From Rubidibacter lacunae KORDI 51-2 (GTDB lineage Bacteria; Cyanobacteriota; Cyanobacteriia; Cyanobacteriales; Rubidibacteraceae): 64,000 nucleotides of DNA. A model generated the notes under the pieces. That model was not told the origin of the DNA. It was given only the letters and a program-made list of their open reading frames with translations, and did no database searches. The translations under genes were made by a program, and so were the position numbers. The stretch covers positions 62,001 to 126,000 of the forward strand of contig NZ_ASSJ01000055.1 in assembly GCF_000473895.1 (NCBI RefSeq), written 5' to 3'. The stretch's first letter is position 1, and each line of letters starts with the position of its first letter. Positions 1 through 8,359 of this stretch are shown here, in pieces.

Positions 1-11
1 GAGCCAAGCCA

Positions 12-166
12 GGCTCGGAAGGGCGAGAAGATCCAATTCCGACCGTGTCAGCTTTAACGACCCGATAGGTTTGCATAGACTCGCTTGCTGAAAGCATAGC
101 CTATCGCCCCCCCAACAAGCCAGGCTCTGATGCAACTCCTCAATTGACAAAATAACTGAGGAGAAC
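12..166. repeat. Intergenic dispersed repeat, copy A
   Basis: This segment aligns over its whole length, with a few small gaps, to 3463-3608. Shared blocks include a GGYTCGGAA...TTCCGACC hairpin at the start, a CTTGCT...ATCGCCC block in the middle and a TGAGG(G)GAGAAC end. Copy A also contains a longer inverted repeat, CGATAGG ... CCTATCG, around 63-107. It lies downstream of the minus-strand PARG-like gene. The match is by eye; identity was not computed. It may be a degenerate cassette recombination site or an old miniature element. Confidence 0.6.
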
Positions 167-276
167 GGGCGGAGCATAACGCGAAGTGAAATGGGTGGCT
201 AGGGTTGGCGTTGTTTAAATTTAAATGTGTCGACGATCGGCACTCCGGTTCATGCCGTTGTTAGCCGCTCTACTCA

Positions 277-1347
277 TCAGTTGCCGTCGGGTGTGCCCCA
301 CGGGAATGCAGATGCGACCAGTCGATCGACAACTTTCGCAAGTTTGACTCCAGGACGAAACTTAAATCGACTCTTAAGTTGCAACTCATACTCGGCGATC
401 GAATCTGTTGGATCGGCTCCACAGTAGAATACGATCTCCGAAATTCCAGCTAGCGATGCAGCAATAATTTGAATGGAAATCATCAGCTGCCGATTGCCGC
501 CGTATGCCCCGCAACCCCAATTACTTGTGTGCAGAACGATTGGATTGGTGAATGAACCTGTATACCCCAAGATGAATGCTCTAAATCCCGAGAAGGCCGT
601 ACTTAGTGCTTTCTCGATTTCCGATCGCGTGTAGATGCGATTGCCCGTGGAAATCGGTGCCTCGATAGCAAGAATGTTTGACAACTGAGGTGAGTCGATC
701 GGGTTGATGCTGTCGCGAATCAAGCGATCGCCGGATCGGGCAAACCGTGCTCCGTAGATTTGTCTGGTGTCAATGCTAATGGTTCGCGGTACGGAGCGAA
801 TGATAATCGGCGTTGGAGCGCCATCTTCAACGGTGCTCGGGCGGAGTCGATCCGCACGCGCTAGCATCAATTCTCGAACGGAGGCTAGAAGTGGGTGCTC
901 CGCAACCTGGATTTCATCCTGGGCAAACATGAAATGTCCGTAACCACTGAACAGGTCGTGGTAGGCAAAGTTCATGTGACAGTGGTGCGCGTCCCCGACG
1001 GAGTAACGAAAGTAGCCTTTGCTTGCCTTTACTGCGGTTAGCGGCGAATACGGCTGAAAAGCCTCGGGGATCGGGATCTCATTGAAGCGTTCTACCGTTA
1101 CTTCCGCATTAGGGTGGTTGGCCAAAGCTATATCGAAAACCAGCCGCTTTTTCGCGTTTTCAATCTTCGGTGGGTGGGTGCGGAGAAGTTCTGCAGCGGA
1201 AACCCTGTCAAAGGCAATCCGGTGTCTCGATAGTTCGCGGTCAATACGCTTCCGGTCGTCGGTTAGTGAAACTGACGAGGAGGACGCGCCAAAGAGGTTT
1301 AGTAGAGAACGCAGCAATGTAACTTCCTTGTTGCCTAACGACTGCAT
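277..1347 (-). CDS. PARG-like macrodomain protein (putative ADP-ribosyl glycohydrolase)
   Basis: A 356-residue protein. Residues 276-284 read NWGCGAYGG, followed by a helix rich in I/A/S; this is the conserved C-terminal block of poly(ADP-ribose) glycohydrolases (NWGCGAFGGD in the family). Residues 141-146, FAQDEI, followed by an EHP motif and a helix, align with the catalytic QEE loop of PARG (VQEEIRF...P). The middle Glu of QEE is Asp here and the preceding Gly-Gly-Gly stretch is replaced by SGYGHF, so activity is uncertain. Family members remove ADP-ribose from proteins or nucleic acids. No signal peptide or membrane segment is seen. No clear Shine-Dalgarno precedes the start. It lies just downstream of a 121-residue orphan gene and an RNA-ligase-like gene on the same strand. 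The family call is good; substrate unknown. Confidence 0.72.
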   Translation of the reverse strand: MQSLGNKEVTLLRSLLNLFGASSSSVSLTDDRKRIDRELSRHRIAFDRVSAAELLRTHPPKIENAKKRLVFDIALANHPNAEVTVERFNEIPIPEAFQPYSPLTAVKASKGYFRYSVGDAHHCHMNFAYHDLFSGYGHFMFAQDEIQVAEHPLLASVRELMLARADRLRPSTVEDGAPTPIIIRSVPRTISIDTRQIYGARFARSGDRLIRDSINPIDSPQLSNILAIEAPISTGNRIYTRSEIEKALSTAFSGFRAFILGYTGSFTNPIVLHTSNWGCGAYGGNRQLMISIQIIAASLAGISEIVFYCGADPTDSIAEYELQLKSRFKFRPGVKLAKVVDRLVASAFPWGTPDGN

Positions 1348-1383
1348 TGAGCTGTGAAGGTTGACTGAGGTCAGCTCAAATAC

Positions 1384-1749
1384 CTAGTTGGATCGTTCCT
1401 TCTTGAAAAGACTGCTAATCATATCCACCAAAGATCTCCTTCTTTTTTCCTTCCACTCCAGGTCTTCAATCCATGAATCGTCACCACGGAAGAACCTGAG
1501 AAAATACTGTTCGGCTTCATCTCGTGAAAAGTCTGCCTGGCAAATCTGAAACAAGCCGGCTTGGTTTCCGAGAGTAAGTGAGAAATCTTTTAAATAATTA
1601 CCGGATATAGAGCAAAGTGTTGTTCCGTCGTCTCGAATTAGCGCGTAGAAGTTGCCAGCAACATCTTCCCATTCATCATGAAAAGAGCGTTGGATGTCCT
1701 TCTCCGTCGGATTGTCTACATAACCGATTGTGTTCGACTGGAGTCTCAT
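1384..1749 (-). CDS. Small orphan protein, possibly 5'-truncated by a frameshift
   Basis: A 121-residue acidic protein with a basic C-terminus (KEKRRR, KKERSN); I do not recognise it. It lies between the PARG-like gene (36 bp downstream) and the RNA-ligase-like gene. Immediately upstream, at about 1750-1870 in another minus-strand frame, there is a protein-like stretch containing NKVLFPIAKDLSP and RSIYEIRSLNN, which ends exactly where this reading frame begins. The real gene may therefore be longer, about 160 residues, with a frameshift near 1745. Size and isolation resemble immunity or orphan cassette genes. Function unknown. Confidence 0.5.
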   Translation of the reverse strand: MRLQSNTIGYVDNPTEKDIQRSFHDEWEDVAGNFYALIRDDGTTLCSISGNYLKDFSLTLGNQAGLFQICQADFSRDEAEQYFLRFFRGDDSWIEDLEWKEKRRRSLVDMISSLFKKERSN

Positions 1750-1860
1750 TATTCAGCGATCGAATTTCATAGATCGAACGATTAGGTTCACGTGCCGCCA
1801 TTCGTTGTACTACCGGAGAAAGGTCTTTGGCGATCGGGAACAACACCTTGTTATTTTGCC

Positions 1861-2511
1861 TTATTCCCAGTACGACTCCCAATTTTCTTGGAATGCCTCT
1901 TTGAGTTTGGTCATGTAGGCGTGTGTTTTTATTTTTAGCATCCAAAGGGTATCAGGTGTGCTGCCACCCTTGCAAACTACCCCTTCAACGACATCGTAGC
2001 GACCTTCGCGAACGTCATCAACGAATTTTCCCGTGAGCTTGCCACGGTAGACTACGCGAGCGATGTTGAGATGTGAAAAGTCGTCGATAAATTGTGCTGG
2101 CGGAACGATCGCATCTCCCACAGCTACATCGAACAACACGAGCCGTTTTGGTTCGGCCTCTTTGTGAAGACCAGCAAATGAGCTCGGACCAAAATATTCG
2201 GTGAAAACTAGGATCTCTGGAGCCACGTAAGTTGGGTGACTCAGAAACATCTGGGCGAGCGGATGAGCAAAATCTCGCTCAAAGATCTCAACAGCGTCGG
2301 GGTATCCGGGATGAGCCGCGTGAAATTCCTTGATGCCTGAAGCGTCGAGGTCGTAACGATTACGTCGCATTCCGAAGGCGTACCAACCCAGTTCTCGCTC
2401 CCAAACCCAATGTAGATTTGTACCATCGTATTTCTCGAAGGCAATGCAACGGTCAAGAGGTGCCTGAGAACTGCCGGGAATCTTAGGATATGCTAGTTTG
2501 ACTCGCGCCAT
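1861..2511 (-). CDS. RNA-ligase-family nucleotidyltransferase
   Basis: A 216-residue protein with the covalent nucleotidyltransferase motifs of RNA ligases, in order: motif I EKYDGTN (adenylated Lys at residue 27), motif Ia-like RRNRYD, motif III-like EYFG/VLFDV, motif IV VEGVVCKGG and motif V MLKIKTHAYMTKLK. Such enzymes seal RNA nicks through enzyme-AMP and RNA-adenylate intermediates. There is no room for an extra C-terminal specificity domain, so this is a minimal ligase core. The start is the ATG at 2511, with GGAG nine bases upstream; an in-frame TTG at 2526 is the alternative. The neighbouring PARG-like macrodomain gene hints at RNA repair or reversal of nucleic-acid ADP-ribosylation, which is inference only. 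Confidence 0.75.
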   Translation of the reverse strand: MARVKLAYPKIPGSSQAPLDRCIAFEKYDGTNLHWVWERELGWYAFGMRRNRYDLDASGIKEFHAAHPGYPDAVEIFERDFAHPLAQMFLSHPTYVAPEILVFTEYFGPSSFAGLHKEAEPKRLVLFDVAVGDAIVPPAQFIDDFSHLNIARVVYRGKLTGKFVDDVREGRYDVVEGVVCKGGSTPDTLWMLKIKTHAYMTKLKEAFQENWESYWE

Positions 2512-2768
2512 CGTAGCTGTCTCCAATAGAAAGTGATTACATTGCTGTCATGAAAGCATGGCTTGAGTTCGGCTTGGGAACCAAATGCTCCTCATCAGCG
2601 AATTTGGAGCAAAGCGGAGGATTTTATGGGCTTAATTTCCTTGCTTTACTATGTTCAGATTCAAAGATTAAACGAGCGACAAAAAACCCAGCAAAAACCT
2701 TCTCTTTGTCATGAGAAACCGGACTCGAAAAAACAGTAGCCTGAATCGAGGAAACCATTTTATGAATA

Positions 2769-2935
2769 GTGGAGGTTGTGAAGCACCACGAGGACCAGAA
2801 AGTGTTGGAAGTCTTGCCCAAACGTTGGGTAGTGGAAGGCACCTTTACCTGGGTCGGTCAGTACCGTCGTCAGAGCAAAGATATTGAATATTTGCCGACC
2901 AAGATTTAGATAATGCCTTACCTATCCATGTTTGA
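2769..2935 (+). pseudogene. IS5-family transposase C-terminal fragment
   Basis: The plus-strand translation contains [20 protein letters not shown] and then [10 protein letters not shown], the C-terminal catalytic block of IS5-family (IS5/IS1031-like) transposases, where the glutamate of WVVERTF is the last DDE residue. A stop codon (TAG at 2907) interrupts the frame, and family-like residues (MPYLSM) continue beyond it. Nothing of the N-terminal half is visible upstream, so this is a dead remnant. Confidence 0.8.
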
Positions 2936-2989
2936 GATCATGTTCAACTTCACGATCGAAAGCTTGACAAAACCTTTTCAAATACGTTC

Positions 2990-3424
2990 TCAAAACATGC
3001 GCTTACGAACGCGCTGAAACCATTCGTACCACAAACGATCGTCAATGGGGATAGGGTATTTGTCGAAATACGTCCGATATTGTTCGTCTGACAATGTGGA
3101 TAGCCATTCGCTCCAATGTTGTAAGTACCCGTCTCCGTATCCTTGCCGCCAACCGCCCCATACAGAATCAGATTTAGGATATGCTGCCCATGGAGGGAAC
3201 ATATTTAGTTTGGGGGTGCTTGGTCGGAAATCAACAAAATTTGGCGTCGCTTCGTTGAGCCGAACTGAGGCTAAGCCGATGCAATCATTCGAGTTGTGAT
3301 GTATGAGGTGTTCGACGCATTTGAGCCAGCGTTTTTGTGGGCTGACCTTTAATGGTTCTGGTAAGACAACCTGCCAGTCGTCAGCATACTTGAAAAGGAT
3401 TCTCAGTGTTGTCTCAATATTCAT
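2990..3424 (-). CDS. Orphan protein, immunity-like
   Basis: A 144-residue soluble protein, rich in Trp and Tyr (for example VWGGWRQGYGDGYLQHWSEW), with no recognisable catalytic motif, signal peptide or membrane segment. It begins MNIETTLRILFKYADDW. It is followed downstream by the IS5 remnant and preceded by repeat copy B. Small tryptophan-rich acidic proteins in arrays of unrelated orphans are often immunity proteins of polymorphic toxin systems, but no toxin gene is present here, so this is context-based inference. Confidence 0.5.
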   Translation of the reverse strand: MNIETTLRILFKYADDWQVVLPEPLKVSPQKRWLKCVEHLIHHNSNDCIGLASVRLNEATPNFVDFRPSTPKLNMFPPWAAYPKSDSVWGGWRQGYGDGYLQHWSEWLSTLSDEQYRTYFDKYPIPIDDRLWYEWFQRVRKRMF

Positions 3425-3462
3425 CTGAAGTAGATAACGTCCTGAAGGTTAGCCGCGAGTAA

Positions 3463-3608
3463 GGTTCGGAAGTCCGAGCAGATTCAGTTCCGACCCCCCG
3501 CTCCTGCGCCGAGTAGAGTTACCGGTACTTGCTTGCCGTAAATATAACCGATCGCCCTCCAAATACAATCTCTGAAAAACTCTTATACCAAGTGATTGAG
3601 GGGAGAAC
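3463..3608. repeat. Intergenic dispersed repeat, copy B
   Basis: The second copy of the intergenic repeat seen at 12-166. It begins with GGTTCGGAAG, contains ATTCAGTTCCGACC and CTTGCTTGCC, and ends GATTGAGGGGAGAAC. It lies between two small orphan genes on the minus strand. The imperfect match and small gaps suggest both copies are old. Confidence 0.6.
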
Positions 3609-3697
3609 TTCAGGAAGCATGCTGCTTCGATTCAGCGGCGCGGCTCTGCTCAGCCCTATTTGAATGCACATATTTGTCAGGTGGCAAAGCGAAAATA

Positions 3698-4075
3698 CTA
3701 TTTTCCACTAGAGAGTATCTGCTTAACATCACTCCAAGCTTCTCCAATTAATTTTCGTGTTGCCCCTACAGTCATCAGACCCCAAAGCCTTCTTCCTTTT
3801 TCGTCACCATTCATAACATTCATAATTTGAATCTGTAGCCAGTTTTCCGAGAAACCAGACCATTCCCCAGCTACAATTCTCAAATTATCGGCTAAAGCAG
3901 GGAATACTTCTTCCCAAAGAATTTGTTCGACTTCTGTGACCGAAAAACCTGTATCATTAATTTCTTTCGCAATCAGTCTGTAATCAGATCGTTCCAACTT
4001 TGTATCTAGGAATAGATTTGATAAGGCTCTCCACACCGGCAGCCGGTTCTCAACGAATTCCCGATCGTACTCCAT
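3698..4075 (-). CDS. Small DUF7079-like protein, putative immunity protein
   Basis: A 125-residue soluble protein beginning MEYDREFVENRLPVWRALSN. The pattern RLPVWRALSNLFLDT...LIAKEINDTGFS...EVEQILWEEVFPALADNL...GEWSGFSENWL resembles the DUF7079 family of short bacterial proteins, which I recall as often scattered near toxin-immunity loci. This family call is from memory and unverified. There is no signal peptide or membrane segment. It is followed downstream by repeat copy B and preceded upstream by about 1.2 kb without a gene. Confidence 0.5.
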   Translation of the reverse strand: MEYDREFVENRLPVWRALSNLFLDTKLERSDYRLIAKEINDTGFSVTEVEQILWEEVFPALADNLRIVAGEWSGFSENWLQIQIMNVMNGDEKGRRLWGLMTVGATRKLIGEAWSDVKQILSSGK

Positions 4076-5290
4076 TTTTCAAATTACCTACTAACGATCG
4101 TCAATTATCCTGTACCCCCTTCAATCCCATACTGTTGTAAAGATTAAACTCGGGGTGTTTGGCGAAGCGAAATAGGATGAGAAATGGGCTCAATAAGCAG
4201 CTCGAAACTTACAGAGTGGTTTTTTTTCATACACCTCAAAACCCCTTTGTATTCGTAGGTTGAAAACGCTAGAAACATGGGTAGCTGCAAGCAACCATGA
4301 ATCGGAAAAGTTGACTATGGCGACAGTGTTTATCCGTTCAATTTTTTACATTTTAACGCATCTAGGTTATTGGCTGCAAATCGAGATCCTGAGTACGTAA
4401 CTCCATTTGCTGTTAGCGATTTCACGTGTAACTTCGTTAGTCGAAATACCTTGTCCGCATCAGGCGATGATTCGGCGTCTTGGCATCGAAAAGTTGACGC
4501 TTCCTCCTTGCTGTAGAGCTTCCGCTTGGTACCGAACCTCCTTCACCGTTTCGATCGCGATCGCCATACTCCCAAACATGCCCTTGAGGAGCCTCCAGTC
4601 GAAACGCAAGAGCCAAAGAGGAAAAAGAGCAACCTTCAACCGATTAAGCCAGTAGGCAAGCCTTCCAGTTCTCAGAACTCGCTGCTGTGAACAAACTGAT
4701 TCGAAGTATCTCCATTTCGCACCACATGGAAATAGATAAAGGCAAGGTTTAGCGTTTCTTCCTTTCGATCAATGGCGCTCATTTCATTACCCAGATAGAA
4801 TCAGTTGCGAAAATGCTTGCAGCTGAGCGTAACTCTTCGTTCGTGATACTTCTTATCGAGAAATATTACGAACGAAATGCAGAACCCAACGTCAGAGTAA
4901 CAAGTCATCATTGTTTTTTGGAAACATTGTTTTACCCCGGCCGAACGTCCTTAAACTTATCGCTATAGCTAGAAGTACGAATAAATTCGAAGCACAACAT
5001 CCACGTTTTCTACGGCGATGGCTTAGGCAAAAGCCTACTCGAACATCAGCATTTTAAAGATAGAAAGGACCTAAGAAATTTACGATCTCAGTCCTTCGCA
5101 AAGATGACAGAATTTAAAATTTCTAGGGATGCTTTGCCACAGAAAAAATGTTAAAAGATTGATACAAGTGCCTCAAAGCTTCGCAAGCTCGTGGAGAAAT
5201 TTAAAGGGTTTCAGGAGATATCTCAGTCAGCCAGGTATGGATAATACTGGCAGGTAGATTGGGGGGAAACCATTGTTAGAGGCATCCTTA
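4076..5290. other. Gene-poor stretch, no gene recognised
   Basis: About 1.2 kb with frequent stops in all frames and lower GC than the core genes. Short open frames (for example 4407-4655 plus) have no recognisable motif. The stretch probably contains decayed genes or insertion-element debris, but I could not identify any. Confidence 0.4.
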
Positions 5291-5752
5291 TCATTTCACA
5301 CGGAGAGTGTGTAAGTACTCAATGCACCATTTTGGATTTGGAGAGAACTCATCCTGGTCGTGGGCGTTAATACCTATTGTTTTTGAGTCGAGCACGATGA
5401 AACCAAACAGTTCTACCTCGGTGCCACCACTGCCAACTCCTGAGGTTATAACACTAAATCTGAGCTTGCCTCCTTGGCGAAGACGTATTTGATTATGTGA
5501 GCCCTCTAAGCTAGGGATTTCGGCTGTAAAACGAAGATAGCGATCGGTCCGTTCTCTCGGGGTCCGGAACTCCACGAAAGGTACGTTTGGGTTGCGCTGG
5601 AACTCCGGCGGGAGCGAGATACTAAACGAGCGATCGCCGATCGCAAATTGATGTTGTACCAGAACAGTACGTACTTCCTGAGCACATCCAGTGGACACTA
5701 GGACTGTTAAACCGATTAGGGCAACGGGTAAAGTGAGTCTACGTTTAGCCAT
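5291..5752 (-). CDS. Putative lipoprotein
   Basis: A 153-residue protein with a classical lipoprotein signal: a basic start (MAKRR), a hydrophobic core and the lipobox VSTGC, giving a lipidated Cys near residue 22. The mature part is mostly beta-type (FAIGDRSFSISLPPEFQRN) and ends in WCIEYLHTLRVK. The start at 5752 is preceded by AGGGA five bases upstream; an in-frame ATG at 5797 would disrupt the signal peptide. The end pattern vaguely recalls periplasmic lipoprotein immunity proteins (Tsi-like), but that is a guess. Function unknown. Confidence 0.55.
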   Translation of the reverse strand: MAKRRLTLPVALIGLTVLVSTGCAQEVRTVLVQHQFAIGDRSFSISLPPEFQRNPNVPFVEFRTPRERTDRYLRFTAEIPSLEGSHNQIRLRQGGKLRFSVITSGVGSGGTEVELFGFIVLDSKTIGINAHDQDEFSPNPKWCIEYLHTLRVK

Positions 5753-6524
5753 AATTTCCCTGAGCCTAGCTACAGGATCAAAACCGAGAAGATTCATGAA
5801 GCTTTATTAACCAGGAGGCGACGATACGGCCTATCTCAATTGCTACTGGATTCGCCGCTCTGGCTCTCAATTATTAGCCAACAGCGTCGCCCTTCGACCT
5901 CTATGCTCGGAGCACGGTGAGTGTCACCTTCTATAGCAAAGCTAGATGATTCGCGAGAAAAACAACTTCGAAACTTTGCTTTCCGATGATTATGAGGAGC
6001 TACAACTTCTCAAGTTACCTACGATACTATAGAATAATGATTTCGCACGGGCAAGCAAACTTACCTCGCTGTGCGCAAGAAAGTAGCTGGAGCTGGCAAC
6101 TTAGACTGTACCCGAGATCGGGGGTATCTGAGTTTTCTCCCAAGAGTGAAGTGCCTCTCTGCGTGAGTTCATCGGATTAACTTACTTGTGCTTCATTACA
6201 ACGTTGTTCGATTTTCACGATCGCTCGGTCATAAAAACCAAACTAAATCGGTCCCCAAGCTGTACTGATATTGTAGCTTGCTCCAGTCTCAGAATCGACG
6301 AAATGAATCGACAGCCAGATTATTGGACGCAGTACTGCAATCTTGTTGACTTTGTGAAGTACCTTGTTTGCTTGCCAACAAGTTAAAGGTCCTTAGTACC
6401 TTAGAAAAAGCCCCTTCTCCGCAATCAGAGGGAAGGCCTTCTGTGTCAACCTGAGGCTAGACGGACGCTGTTGCCGATAACATTAGTTTTCAGGGCGGGT
6501 TACTCAAGGAGAAATCCATCGTGC
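5753..6524. other. Gene-poor stretch, no gene recognised
   Basis: About 770 bp between the lipoprotein gene and the IS256 remnant. Open frames are short and motif-free on both strands, and no RNA gene or repeat was recognised. Confidence 0.4.
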
Positions 6525-7159
6525 CTATGCCCGGTGGTGCCAAGTTTTTTGTGTTAGCAAGTAGACCCAGTCAGTGAAACACTCGGGATGCTCGATGGCA
6601 AATTTCGCTAGCGCCGCCTTCCAGTTCGCGAGCGGCATCGTCCATTTCTCGGAAATCTTCTTGAGTGCTAGCCTGGATTATCCATGAACTCTTGTGCGGA
6701 GACCCTAAACCTTTTGCCTTGCAAGACTTGCAGACTGTTCGCTCAATGACAGTGCGCTTCTATACACGTAGATTGGAGCCTCTTCAGAGCAAGGGTTTGA
6801 GGCTTCGTCAAAATCTTCGTGAATATCCCAGACTAGGCAACGTTGACCTTTGGGTATGAGGACGGGCGTGAATTCGCTGCGACGGTCGCGCGGAATCTGC
6901 AGCTCGAGGCTGCCTTGGTTGCTGTGGACGGTTTGGCGCGAGTCGCCGTTACGACTGTTGGGCAGCGCTTCGGGGTTGGCAGTCTAAAGCTAAAGGGGGT
7001 GGGTCAATTCGCCTTGGAGGGCGTGTTCGACCAAGCGAGTGGTGAGAGCTGTTTGAGCAGCCCATTGTCGCCGAGGATTTGCTCGGGACGGGAGTAATGC
7101 TGCAGGAGTGGGTTGAGGCGCTGGTCGGTTTCGGAGGGTTCAGACTTGCGTCTGGGCAT
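6525..7159 (-). pseudogene. IS256-family transposase remnant
   Basis: Reading on the minus strand from ATG 7159, the sequence gives MPRRKSEPSETDQRLNP and GDNGLLKQL. A frameshift then leads to TTRLVEHALQGELTHPL. After stops comes SRNGDSRQTVHSNQGSLELQ with IPRDRRSEFTP and PKGQR, the N-terminal half typical of IS256 transposases. The central catalytic region is absent. The frame resumes at about 6660-6525 with SEKWTMPLANWKAALAKFAI, matching the family C-terminus (KKWTMPIRNW...ALNQFAI), and stops in TAG at 6525. At least one frameshift, internal stops and a large deletion make it non-functional. Confidence 0.82.
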
Positions 7160-7213
7160 GGTTGCAGTCTCCTATTGGGTTATCTCTGACCGCTTACACA
7201 AAAAACTTTACAG
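6537..7213 (-). mobile_element. Internally deleted IS256-family element
   Basis: The two ends carry inverted repeats: AAGTTTTTTGTGTTAGC at 6542-6558 and, on the opposite strand, AAGTTTTTTGTGTAAGC at 7208-7192 (16 of 17 positions identical). Between them are N-terminal and C-terminal pieces of an IS256-type transposase. Full elements are usually about 1.3 kb, so roughly half is missing. I see no clear target-site duplication. Confidence 0.75.
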
Positions 7214-7480
7214 GCTCGTTCTTCAGCGGACTCAGCGATATCGATGTGGAGCTTTCGCGACATGATGACTCATCTCTCGAACCTGACACCTACTACTCGC
7301 ATCACAATATCCCGAATTTTGTATTAGACGGTGTGGGTTTTCTTGCATGTGATGAGGACTTTTCAAATGTCCTTTTAGCATCAGGCAACTGTCGATAAAA
7401 ATTACGACAGTTATAAAACAGCGGATAGGTTTTCTAAATCTGAAGTTCTGCTTTTTCAACCGAAAAAAATCTTGATTCCG
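7160..7480. other. Non-coding, right end of IS256 remnant
   Basis: Contains the right inverted repeat of the IS256 remnant (7192-7208) and about 270 bp with no gene or motif that I recognise. Confidence 0.4.
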
Positions 7481-8005
7481 TCACCCAACTATAGAAGATG
7501 CATCAGGTTCAGCTCTATCTGGCGAACCTAGGGTTCGCGCAACCAAAATCGCTTCATCCGCTGAGTATAAGTTTGCAATTGTTGCGACATGCCTTGCTCC
7601 GAGCGCTCGTTGGTAGAGTCGAAGTGCCGAATTGTCGGTCCGGGTCGACACGGTAATCGCCTTCACCTTGGCCCCACGCCTATCAAGTTCTCGCTTAACA
7701 AGCTCCAAAGATTGTCTAATTAGGAGAGTAGCGATTCCTCTCCGTCGTCGTTCGGGAAGGACAGCTATTTGTTCCAGCTCGAGCACTGCATATGGTCTGA
7801 AACCGCTTTTCTGAGTCCAGATTGCATAGGCAACGATCTCTGTGTCTACCTCACAAACAAACACCATGCACTTTGGATGAGCGGCGAGACTGCACTTCAT
7901 CCACTCGAGGGATCCGGTCTGACGGGGAAAGGCAAGCGCGTGGACGTTCGCGGCGTCGTTCGCGTCGCTGCTTTGCATCGCTCTAACGACAGGGACTAGC
8001 TTCAT
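7481..8005 (-). CDS. GNAT-family N-acetyltransferase
   Basis: A 174-residue protein with the GNAT fold: beta strand LELEQIAVLPE followed by the acetyl-CoA pyrophosphate loop RRRRGIATLL (motif A), then a helix and VSTRTDNSALRLYQRALGA (motif B), where a Tyr precedes an amphipathic helix. This is the RimI-like layout of single-domain acetyltransferases of about 150-170 residues. The acceptor substrate cannot be read from sequence. It stands alone on the minus strand at the edge of the accessory region. An in-frame ATG nine codons downstream is an alternative start. Confidence 0.8.
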   Translation of the reverse strand: MKLVPVVRAMQSSDANDAANVHALAFPRQTGSLEWMKCSLAAHPKCMVFVCEVDTEIVAYAIWTQKSGFRPYAVLELEQIAVLPERRRRGIATLLIRQSLELVKRELDRRGAKVKAITVSTRTDNSALRLYQRALGARHVATIANLYSADEAILVARTLGSPDRAEPDASSIVG

Positions 8006-8359
8006 TGCTGATTTGAAACATAACGCCCCGTATCAGCCCTTATCCCATTCGCGACGCGAATGAGATAATTCGGTCTGCAAGAGCTTGTTTTCGGACTTGA
8101 GCACCCCAATTACCCTCATTGATTTCCTTGATGTTGGGGTGGTTCCCACCAGTGAGGCTTAGTTGTCTGCAGAAGCACAACTGCGCAAGGGTTATTAAAA
8201 ACCATTTCCATTCAGCACTGACTTGCTGATAACGCTAGCCCGACAGATGCGATTGTTGCGTAAACCTCAGGCGTATTTTTGACGGATTGCGTGTAAATGC
8301 GTAGGATCGATCTAAATTCAATCTCAATACTGTTTGCCGACCTACGGTTGGTCTCAGCA
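8006..8359. other. Intergenic; trace of a broken reading frame
   Basis: On the minus strand, 8040-8150 reads TGGNHPNIKEINEGNWGAQV followed by RKQALADRIISFASRMG and a stop. The residue composition is coding-like, but there is no start and no family I recognise. It may be the tail of a lost gene. The rest should hold the promoter of the downstream regulator gene. Confidence 0.3.

Noticed and set aside
6843-7097. 84-codon plus-strand open frame
   Set aside because: It is the antisense of the IS256 transposase remnant read on the minus strand.
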